A DNA stretch of 64,000 bases from Patiria pectinifera. Lineage: Eukaryota > Echinodermata > Asteroidea > Valvatida > Asterinidae. The first letter of the stretch is position 1, and every line of letters begins with the position of its first letter. The notes beneath the pieces are model-generated. The model was not told where the DNA came from and ran no database searches. It was given only the letters and a program-made list of their open reading frames with translations. Of the stretch, positions 36,001-48,000 are shown in pieces. Position numbers and translations under genes: made by a program. Location: NCBI GenBank assembly GCA_029964075.1, contig CM057134.1, forward strand, positions 22,670,905-22,734,904. Reading direction: 5' to 3'.

Positions 36001-39000
36001 CGGTATGACCTTGTTACCCTAATAAAAATGTACGCCCACTGATTGATCGAGCTTCGGATGGCCTGCTTAATATTCATAGGTTCATTGCACGTTCGCGCGT
36101 GCTTTTCACAATTTTTTTCAGGCCTCCATACGTACGTACGTAAGTAAGTTTACACACGTACATGTACATAATGACTGCAAATCATGAAATCTCGCAAAAA
36201 GTCTTCATTTTTCAACCGACGATTTGAAGAAAAATAAAGGCACGTGTTTTACATGTAAATGAAGCGTACACTATCCTCTACCTACTGAAACTTGTCATTT
36301 CTTTCTGCCTTTTTTAAGAATCGAATGTACACCTAAAAACACTCGGCCCTCACTTTTGTTGATAAAAAGTATGATTTTTGTTTGACGCCCCATAACAACA
36401 CATTGTCAAAAGCAGTTATATTTGGTATTAAAATAAAGCACACGATTTTAACCTTTCACTTGCTTCGCCATCTTGGCCGATAGTGGTGCATCCGAGTAGT
36501 TTAGTTGTAGCCATGCACGTCGGCAAAATGAAAAAGTTTTTTTTCAATGAAAGATGATGTCTCAAAAACCCCAAACTCACTGGTATGACTGGAATCCTGC
36601 TGCTGTTAAATTTTAACGTGTTTTTGGATGGGGTTACGATCGAGAATAAGCTTTATGTGGCCTCTCTGGACTCCCATATATTTGCACTAAGTTTAGTCGG
36701 GCACCATTTGCAGTCATCAGCCGACATTTGAAGGAAAAAAACGGTAAAAAAATAATTTAGCCGCGTCGTCGCACCACTTTTTGGGCAAGCTCCATACCAG
36801 AAACCGGAGACTTTTTTTTGGCCTTAGTATAATTCGTTTTTTTTATTCGGCGAAGTGCGCGCAAGCGTTGACACGACGAACACGTGCGCACCGTTGCTAT
36901 AACTTGGTCGGATCGGTGCACGACATCGCGTAGCTAGCTGCAATCGGCTAGTGAGAACGTGTCTCGGACGCTGAATTCAGGCCCAATTCAAAACATGAGT
37001 CAACAACTTTTGATTTGAAATCGAGATCCTAGAATGTTGTTTTTCTCGAAATATACAGCTGAAGCTGAGCTGAAACTTCATCAGGTTAATTGTTCAGCAC
37101 CCTTCTTTAGATTTTGAGCACTTTTGTTTCTTCGAACGAACAAAATGCACAAAGTTACAAAATACTCTACCTTTAACATTACGTGCATGCTATGAATAAA
37201 ATAATGTAAGTCTAAACGTGCTAACTATTAGACTTCGGTACGTGTATATGGATATGTACGTCTCACGTACGTAGCATTTTTTATTTCGGACTACACATAT
37301 TAACATACTCGTATAGTTTCATTTAAAATAGAATTCGCGTTTTGGTAAAAATCTATTTTAATATTTGTACATTATATAACATTCTTTTTTTTTGCGTTCT
37401 TTTTTTTCCCTTTTTTTTTTTTTTTGTACCACACACAGCAGGGGGCCATGGCCCCCCCTTGGCTACGCCTATGATTACAGTTAACATGCAGGTTCTGCGG
37501 CATTATTAACGGATGGATGTTACTTGGACTACCTCGCCTAATTATGTATGAAATCTATATTCAAATTTACAAAAAGAAAATTAAAAAAAGAAGACGTTTG
37601 GAATCTCATCTTGCATTTTAGTCCTGTCCAAATGTCAGGGTCCACTCATAAGTCCGACGCCTCATAGGTCCAACCTCTCGTAAGTCCAACAAAATCGCAT
37701 CCCCTAACCAAGTAAAGGCCCAAAAGTCAAACACCTCATAGGTCCGACACCTCCTAAGTCCGACGCCTCGTAGGTCTGATGCCTCATAGCCCCAACGCCT
37801 TGAAAGTCCGACAAATTAAACACCTCATTTTTCCGACGTTGGACTTATGAGGCGTCGGACCTATGAGGCGAAATAAATAAATTTTATGCCTCATAAGTCC
37901 GACGCCTCATAAGTCCAAAATTTCGGACTTATGAGGCGTCGGACCTATGAGGCGTCGGACTTATGATACGGCCCCCAAATTTCTTACTAAACCTACACCT
38001 GATGCTACATTTTTTTTTGCACCAGAGAACATTTGACATGTAGGGATGAAAAAGAACCCCCTACTTACCTATCAGAGCTCCGCCCCCTACTGCTGCTGCC
38101 CCTATCATCGCAAAACGCTTGACTTTCTTCATCTTGGCTCGTTTCTGCTTTTCCTTCTGCTCTTCTCTGTTAGAAAAAAAAAACACCATTAGAAGTAAAG
38201 AGGCGCTCCACTTGCAAGCTGGTCACTTCAATGTGTTTAATGTAACAGTGCAGCAACCTACACAATAAAGACACTAATGGAAGTGCAGGCTTCAGTGATT
38301 TTGTTTCATACGGTGATTCCATGCATACTGCAAGTGCGCATGGATATACCCCTCTTATAGACAGCCATCTTCATAGGACAAGCTCCATGCGCATTTGTAA
38401 ACAACAACCTCAAATAATCCCTAGATGACCTTTGACCTCCAATTTCGGAAGAGTTGTGATAACCCCCCCCCACCCAAGGATTATTCATGAAAGTTACATC
38501 AAAATCCATCAAATTCTGTAGGCAAAGAAACATTTGAAGTATTTTTGAACAATGATCTCTGATGACCCCTAACATGACCTTTGACATCAGTAATCTAATG
38601 AAGAATTGTGTCTTCCCACCCAAGGGTCGCTGCATCCAAGTTTCATCAAAATCCATAAAAAACATGTACAAGTTATACATTTTTGTTCAAAAACTGAACT
38701 GAAAATGTAACATGCATACAGGTCTACGGACATATGGTCATATGGAGATACGGTCATACAGAATTAAAACTGCATACCGGTATTCAATGCCATCAGGTAC
38801 ACGTGCAGGTAGTGTGCAAAATGTGCGTATGTTGTTCAACATGTCTTCAAAATCTGCACAGCTGATGCACGTTACAAGAATTTCACTCCCAAAAATGCAG
38901 ATACACATGACAATCTGTAGGCAGTGATGTCATTTGAAAGAGACCTATTGGTTGGCACAGTAGCACCCACAGTGAACAAACACAACAGCAGCGATGCACC

Positions 39001-42000
39001 AGAGAATGGTTGACTTAAAGCAGGTCCTTTCACTTTTCAGTTTAAGTGAAAAGAGGAGCTGTAGCAAAGAGCCTTTCCGAGTGCCCAGTTAAACCCAATT
39101 ATAAATACGGAAACAAGTGTGAGAATGACCGAGTACTTTGAATGAGTTAGTACAAAAGTATGAAATTTTAGCACACAGCCTACACAGGTATGTTAGATTT
39201 TGCAAAATGACTGAAGGCCAGCTCATATATGTACTTCAAGCGAATTTCAGTGCGAAACGAATTTATTAGGGTAACGATGAACATCACAGTAAAACTTTGA
39301 TTGTTAGCATTCGCTTTGCTTTAGCTTTCACATGAAGTATGAATCAGCGTTGAGACTTAATTAATTTCCTTTGCATATATCGAACATGTCAAATGTATGT
39401 ACATGTATATCCACGTGACCACCTGATTGATCATGAAATTCGCTCCAGACAAATCATCATAGTAATTAACTAACATTCATGTTAACTGCAGTTTTGTTCC
39501 CAATAACAGGATGTCCCAAAAGAAGGTTACCCACAAACAATGGGATAATATCAATAAACAATGAACTTCTTGATCGTTATTATGGTTTTATCATGAACTA
39601 TAGGCAGTAAGCTTTCCATTGATATCTTGATTGCATTCCTCTGATCATGCATCACAATTAAAGCTCCTATGTTTTGAAAATCTTACATGAAAACCCTCTG
39701 TGGACAGTTTGGTGTAAAACATATTATGCAGATCCAGACATAAGACAAGTAGGTCCAAGACACAAATTTTAACCTATGTAAACATGAACTAACCAGGATT
39801 TCTTTCAATAGATAATCTTGTGCTACAGCTCGAGTTGCATTTTGCAATGAAATTGTACCTTCCAGCATCCTTGGTCAGCCATGAGGTTGTAAAGGCGATT
39901 TTTTTTTAAGGTTACGCAACACTTTATTTTGAATGAAACTACATGCCATAGTTTTGTTCCCAATCATATCAATAATTCAATGTTCACGTTGGCGGACGGA
40001 ATCTTTGAAAATTAATTTCTCCCATTTGGAAAACCGTATCTTCATGTAACTTTCAGGGTTTATTTCCCTTATAATGATCCAAGTATGTGCTAAAAATCGT
40101 TGTGATATGTTCATTACTTTTATTGAAATTGGAAAAATAGGCCTGGCTACGTGCATTTTTTTAAAGTTGTAACACATGGTGTACTTTGCAATATCTGTCA
40201 ATCTTTTCAAGCCTCACGAAATTATTAACGAGGTAGCCACTTTTGTTATTTTACTTTCCTATTTTTTTTTTTAATCTGGCTTCAAACATTAGGGAATGTT
40301 TAATTATTTATTTGTATTTATTCATTTAAGCATACCTCCAGAAACTAAGTCCAACAGTGTGTGTGTACGATTTCCCACTTGGGTGTTGGAATTTACCAGG
40401 ATGCATGGGTACGGTTCCTAGTAAATTATGCTAGGCAGTTAGGGTTAATTAAGTAGTAATGTACTTGCTTTCATTTCTCTTCACAAAGTCCAAAAATACT
40501 GCAAGTGAGACTGCCATGCTGGCACTTTTTTTTTTATAAAGTCAGTGTTCCTAACCAAAATGGAACATTTCTGTTGTTTTAATAATAGTGACCTTGACCT
40601 TTGACCTGTCTGCCCCAAAAGCAATAGCCTTTTTAAGACTACCAAGAACAACCTACAAACCAAATTTCTAGTTCCCAAGTAAAGTATTTCTCAAGTTACC
40701 ACGTTGACAAGATTTTTTATTGTTTTAGCGTTATAGTGACCTTGACCTTTGACCTGTCGGCCCCAAAAGCAATAGGCTTCTGAAGACTACCAAGAACAAC
40801 CCACAAACCAATTTTCAAGTTCTTAAGTAAAGTATTTCTCAAGTTATCATGTTGACAAGATTTCTTTTGCTTTAGCAATAGTGACCTTGAACTTTGACCT
40901 GTCAGCCCCAAAAGCAATAGGCTTAATGTTAAGACTATCAAGAACAACCCACAAAGCAAATGTCAAGTTCCTAAGTAAAGTATTTCTCAAGCTATCGTGC
41001 TGACAAGAGTCAACCTAACCAAAACATAACACACAGACAGACATACCTGTACATGTTCACGTCACATATACCAAGTGTGGACATTCCCTTGGTTTCGTGT
41101 AATTAAGAAAAACCTCGAAAAAAACCTCTTTCAACCCAATTTTTTTTCTATGATTTCCTTCAGTGTTTCTCTTCATTTTGCCACAAATAAACCTAACCCA
41201 AAAATGCCTCTAAACCTGTTTTCCAGAAATGGGGAAACACTGTGTGGACTTGCCCAATTAAGTCCACACAACGTCGCCTCTACCTGGTTTATGTGGACCT
41301 CTTTTGTTCGGAAGTCCACACAGTGAATGTAATGCCTACCCATACATACATACACAAAGAAGGAATACGCTATCGCAATATCCCCCTCCGGCTTACAGCC
41401 AGGGGGATAAAAATTAAGATTTTAACTCACTTTCAATTCAATATGGTTGACTCGTGAATAAGGCCCATATTAATAAAGTTATAGATCCATTGTGGTGTGC
41501 AGTAAAACTTTGTAGAAAAGCCTTCTTCACAAGTAATTAGTTGATAAATATCACCCTTTTTGACGGCTTACCTTGCTTGATTTTTTTCACTGACATGAAG
41601 TTTAGAATTTCTTCTTCCGTTATAATTTAACTTTTCAATCATACTGAGCATAGGCTGAGAAACACCACGTTCAATAGGCACTGTGTTTGGGGGTACATGA
41701 ATTTCACTCCTCTGTTATAGCATCTTAATATGCAATTGGATTAACTTTGCTTATCAACGGCAGACGCTTTGCCTTCGCAACCACATGGCTGTGGTGGGCA
41801 CAAGATAATGCCCCAGCCCACAGACACACTGCTGTCAGAAATTGCACACAGGAACTTTTTAGGGACAGCCGAGTAATCGCACTGAATGATGGTGTTGAAT
41901 GGACTCCCAGGTCACCGGTTTTGACTCTCTGTTTTACTCCCTTTTTAGTGGAGATATTTAGAGAACAAGATTTTCAGAAGACCACCTCCAAAACCTACTG

Positions 42001-45000
42001 GATTTGCAAAACCACATTCATCACCAAATGGACAATTTATGCGATCAATCTGCTACATCATGGAAGATATGCACTGCCGCTGTGGACTTTGTTAAAAGGG
42101 CAGGTGGATATGTGGAAGTTGATAGGCCTACACCTGGCTAGGGTGTTAAATCCCGACACAAATCCTGTTTTGTTTTCATGTTTTCACAAGTTAAATTTCC
42201 CGGGAACCTATCTGGTTTTACCCTCGGGCATGAGAACACAAAATCACCACAAAGTCTGCAAATTTTAACGTAGGTTCATTTGTGCTCCAAGAACTAATGC
42301 GAGCGCATAAGCCTGTATGGCGTGGGGTTGAGGCCCGCTAGAAGATCTCTGGTGCATTTTAGAGCAAATGTGGGGTCTTTAAGGTAGATTTTTCCTTAAA
42401 CTTAATCTGGGATTTATATAAAAAAAAATTTAACAAAATTATTATAAAAAGAACCAACATTTTCAATAACATTTAACTTCCTGACCCGGAAAGTATGACT
42501 AAAATGTATGTATCATACCTCCGATTAGGCAAAGGTGCCTTTCAAAAGTTGGGTCTGTAGTTTGGAAAGTTTTTTTTTCACCAATTTTGTTTGTGCTGAT
42601 TGAATGGAGCATAGAGCAAGGTATACAGTACTTATTTTGACATTCGCGCCACGAAAGTTACTGAGACTGTCCATCAAAAGTGATAAAAACTTGCCTTACT
42701 TAATTTAAAAATATATTTAAGGTGGTTGATTCTGTAGGCTACACATCTTTTGACAAAAATAGGTGAACACCCCCTGATAATCAGCATCCATATGGATCTG
42801 GATGAGGTGTTATAAAACAAATATTGACTGCAATAACCAAGTGGTACAGTTAAAAAGTAAAAATACCGACAACCAGCCCGATATGGTTACCATGGTAAAA
42901 AAAAAAAAAATCACTTACTCTGACAGCTCCACCTCTTCCTGAATGAAGGAGTTTACAATTGTAGCTTCAAAGTCGTGGATCTCTGTCTCTTGCACACCCA
43001 TCAAGCTGGCAACATGAAGAGCCAAGACCCGAGAACGGGCATCATACTGTCCATCTGCCAAGGCATGACCTATTAGATCCTAAAGAGATTGCATGGAACT
43101 CCATTATCAGCAACCTTTCAATAGGTTATAGCTTCTGTCGCACTGCAAAGTGAAGTATTATTAATTGTTTCCACACCACAAAATGATAAACTATCCTATC
43201 CCTCACAATATGGTGAGGTTGATGACACGTGCACACCATTCATTAATTACCAATAACATTTTAACAGTGGCTAATCTACCAGTATGTACATGTACATTTG
43301 TTCATCCGTGAGGGTCTTTTTAATCAATGTTTGGGTTCCAGGAAAAGTATGGTTATGCTTACTGCAATGAGAAATTTAGCAGGATCTACATGTCTGTTGT
43401 TACATGGATATCACAGTAAAAGAGCCTGGCCTGATACAGTCTACAAATAATAGCTGTGGACAACTTCAAGCACATATCTTATGAGCACAGAACATTTTTT
43501 TTGTAACAGCCACAGTGTCATGCAAACATATACGGCTTGTGACTAGTTTTCAGCCTGGCACTTTAAGGTAGAGTATATCATTTGTACATTTTTCTCATTT
43601 GAAGCAACAAAAGTGCTCAAATTTAAGGGTGCTCAAATGTGTTGTAGTACTCGTACTACTCGAGTACTTTTTTTAAGAGTACTCGTACTCGTATTTCGTA
43701 CTTGATTGTCAAAGTACTCGTACTTGAGATTGACAGTACTTGACTTAGGTAGCAAAGTACTCGTACTCGACATGTCAAAATTGTACTCGATCATCAAAGA
43801 ACTCATACTCGAATAGCAGTCTCTAAAAAAAAAGGTATAGCTTGACTTACCACATCCTTTTTTTTATCCATACTTTCAGTTTGAAATGGTTGATTGGCTT
43901 GCGGAGAAATGGAAGTTTCCTCATTTCCTCCGTGCACGTCAAGCAAACACATTAAACAGCTAGCCGTGAATGGGTCTGTATATCAGTCTGACTGGGCCTG
44001 GGCCAATAACGCACAATGAACCATTTGCCGTGTAGCCATATTCGGAAATAGAAGTACTTGAACTCAGAATAAAAGTACTCGTACTCGGAAGTACTCTGAG
44101 ACCTGTACTTGTACTCGGAAGTACAAGCACTCGTACTCGTACTCGGTAACCTAAGTACTCGGCAGTACTCGGTAATCGGGAAAAAGTACTTGACTTCAGC
44201 ACTGGTGCTTAACACCTAACCTGATGAATTTCTAGCTCAGTGAATTATGCTGTATATTCTGAGAAAACAATATTCTAGGATCTTGATTTCAATTCAAATG
44301 TTGCCGAGTCATGTTTTGAATTGCACCCATAATCAGCTGTCCGGGACACGTTCTCATTCAGCCGATTGCAGCTACACAATGTTACGCACCGAACCGACGG
44401 ATTTTAGCAACCACACATGCGTGTGTGTCATGTCAATTGCATGCACCCATTCACGTCTTAACTGAATTAGACACATTTTTGGAAATGACCTTCTGTAATT
44501 ATTTCTTTAAAATGACAGCATGCCAAAAAGAACAATTTTACAGGGAGTTTAGTGCCACTACTATCTTAATAAATTGTGCTTTTCAACAATAATTAAGTTC
44601 CTTTTTGGATAGCTGCAAATGATATATCTATACTCTACCTTTATTTGATGAAAATAAGTTCAAGCAGTGCTCACCCTTTACATTTACATTTACCTTTACA
44701 TTTGTTAATCAACATTTTTTACTAAGCAACTCCATGTTATTTTACCATGTAACTTGACTGGTTTGATTGCATTACTATCATTCCTTTTAATTTGCTGCTT
44801 ACCAGAAATAGTGACCTGTAGGCATTACTCTCAGACCTGTGCAATTTCCAGCTGTATGGATATATATGCACACACTGTCTACATAGAGTACGTGCACTGG
44901 AGATTCAATTACCGGAATCGGCAAAGACTCCAATGGAGTGATTGGGAGGGAGCTCTTTACTTACAAGAGGATTTGCTTGGCACCGCTAAGACCATGTAGT

Positions 45001-48000
45001 AATGCTGCACGGTAAACTTTAAGCATATTCTAAAGGCAACGTTTTAAGTGTTTTGGATGATCTACTTGAGCAGTGGATAAGACCTGACATTTGTCCTTGG
45101 AAAATGATCTTCATAAAGCCATTGTTCAGGGTGGATTAAAAAAAACACGAAACCGAGATATTATTGCTAATTGGAACAGAAGTAGGGCACATGTGAATCA
45201 CAGGAAGATATCCACTATTAGTGTTGAATCTCCTCTTTAAAATGTCACCCTGATCATGTCATTACATTCATGGTTGACTGAGCAGTGACCAATTTTATGA
45301 AAGGGTCCATTAAGAGAATTGCGCTACTTTTCAATTGTGGTTTTTGTGGTGTCATTTGTCACAGAGTGAAAGGCTATGGTTGCCAATCAAGGCAGGTGGG
45401 GAAAAAAAAGAAGACCGTTTCATAAAATTGGTCACTGCTCAGTCAACCGTGAATGTAATTACATGATCAGGGTGTCATTTTAAAGAGGAGATACAACAGA
45501 GGATATCTCCCTTTGATTCACATGTGCCCTACTTCTGTTCCAATTAGCAATAATGTCTCGGTTTCTGTTTTGTTTATATATCCACCCTGTACATCAGTTT
45601 TACACAGTATGAAGTGACTGAGGCCAATTAACCTTTTCGAGGTACATAATGTACATATGGCAGATGCAATAGGAGGGGCTGGGTACTATTTGGTTTGAGT
45701 AAATTCAAAGAATTACACCCAAACCAAATAGCACTGTCCTTATGTGTCTACCATATCTCAAAATGACTACTGATTTTGATATCAACCTGTGGCACAAGTT
45801 GTGGTTTGACAAGGCTAGGGTCTTCCCTCAAGCTGTCAGCGAAGATCATAGCATCCTCTTTATCATGCGGTGTACTCATGAACATCAGCATTGTGTCCAC
45901 CACCTTCTTGGGTAGATTCATGTGCTTCACCAGGCTACGGACGGTTCTCTCTTTCCAATCTCTGCAGAAAAAGTACAATTTTTTTTGTTTTGCAATTCAT
46001 ATTTGCAGCTGATTTCACAAGACTTTACGCAATGGCATAAGTCTACTTGTGCCACAATTTATGGCGCAAGTTAAGCAACTTTTCAGTTATGACAATTTCA
46101 TGAAAGTTTCATAGTGTGTATAGGTCTGTGACTCGTTCAACAAAGTATAGCATAACTTGCGCAATCAATTTAGGTGCCTTAACTAGTGGCATTTTGACTG
46201 AAAATGACCTTTTTTACCAGCAAATCATGTTCATCGTGGTGGAGCCTGTTATTGCAAAGCTTATCAAAGTTGAAAGAAGACACTCAAGTAAAAGAAGTCA
46301 AAGAATTTCTATTTTGCTCGTGACATGCACGGTTCCAAAGCAAGTTGGAATTTTTTTTTTTAAATGGCGGGCGGAGGTGATTCAACAACTGTTTTATGAC
46401 CGAACAAGATCATACTCAAGCAGTCGTTGTAAGTGTTATTAATATCTTTGTCCAATATGTTTAAATCATTAAACAAATTGCGTAGCTACACCAAGTTTTG
46501 TAAATCGATCTAAGTTTATGCACAGCTGCTCAATAAATTTGTTATGTTAATCCTGTGCATGGCGTAAGTTATGCATTGTTTCATGAAATCAGCTGCTAAT
46601 ATTCAGGAACTTCATGATTCCTCCAAGATCAACAATGTGCGGGGGCCCAATGGCACTTTTTTTGCTACATTTATAACTTCAAGGGCATCATGAGTAACAC
46701 TGTAAGGGCCCTACCTTCCCGAATCCTGTATAATGCTCAAAACACTTTCTGTGGATTTTGAACGATCTGGGGGGGGGGGGTAGCATCAAAGGTTCTTCCA
46801 GAAATATGTTGCATTTGGATCGAAACATTATACGATGACTCACTTCATCCTTAATTGAGAATAATTCTTTACATCACAACAAATGTTATATAACATTTGT
46901 CACAATGTGGTTATTCCCAACTTCTGGGTGCAGCTCAGACCAGTAAAACTCCCATAGCCCTATAATTACATGCACTTCCCAAGATATATTTATATTACTC
47001 ACTCTAAGGTGTTTGAGACACCTATCAAATTAAAGCTTTATAGCGCTCCATTGCAAAAATAGAACAAACTTAAGGCCCAATTTCATCCAAATTTCACAGA
47101 TATATATACTAGCTCGCAGTCCTGTGCACGGCTTCCAACTAAATCATCTATTTTTCAAACCGTCAAGCTCATGGCCCACAATTGCTCCAATAGCAAAAAA
47201 ACTTGAGGGCTTACAAATCCTGATTTTGCCCGCTTAGGCAATTTTGAGCCTATTTACTGCTCTGCACTTCTTCAATTTACCTGAAATGTTGCAATTTTTC
47301 CCGATCCATAACTCATATTCTATCAAAAAATTGAGGGGAAAATTCTTTGTGTTTGATATCAGCTAGGCCTAAACATGGGCAGTTTGTATGCACCTTGCTC
47401 TGCTGTAGAGCGCCCCTCAATAGTGTTAATTGAGCTCCTCCCAACTCCCCCCTTCCTTCCCACTTTTTGTCTCAATAATCGGCTGATGGCTTTTCGACCC
47501 CCTGAAGATTTGGGGGCATTTGTTGCGGATCCGCCCTTGGTGACAACCTCTTTGAAATGCTGGTGCCCTCCTCCTGGTTCCGCACACTGAATCACTGTCA
47601 CTGCGTGCATGGCAGCATCCACTTTGAAGGTATATTGTGTGCAGACCAGTAAATCGATTTCCATAGACCTCAGTGATAATTACCCGCACTACCAAAAATT
47701 ATTTAAAGTATTCTCCCAGTACAGGTGTTTGAGACATCAAATTAAAGATATTGCATCTTCTTTCATTTTTTTGTTCTGTTAAATGATGACTTTTGGGAGA
47801 AAATTCCATTCAAAGATGATCAACCCCAAAAGTACGCCTGTTGCACATCGCCATTTTGTAAAATGTGCTCCATTGCACAATAGAGCAATTTTAGGGCCCA
47901 CTTTAAACGAGCTCGCAGTCCAATGCACGGCTTCCACCCATCTTTTTTACAACCATCAAGTTCAAGGCCCACAAAATGCTGTAATAGCAAAAAAATAGTG

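Larger units (their letters stand above)
33924..37473. mobile_element. 3.5-kb hAT-like element, no transposase seen
   Basis: The left end CACAGGCGTAGCCAGGAATT and the right end (inverse) CATAGGCGTAGCCAAGGGGG match, flanked by ATTACACT (33916-33923) and ATTACAGT (37474-37481), an 8-bp duplication with one mismatch. The left end then carries the family core GCGAAGCCCTTACGGCGTGG then GGTCCGGGGCCCGCTTAAGG. Other elements are nested inside. Confidence 0.75.

Noticed and set aside
37637-37976. CRISPR-like array of short repeats
   Set aside because: The words are in both orientations without unique equal-length spacers, and the host is a eukaryote.
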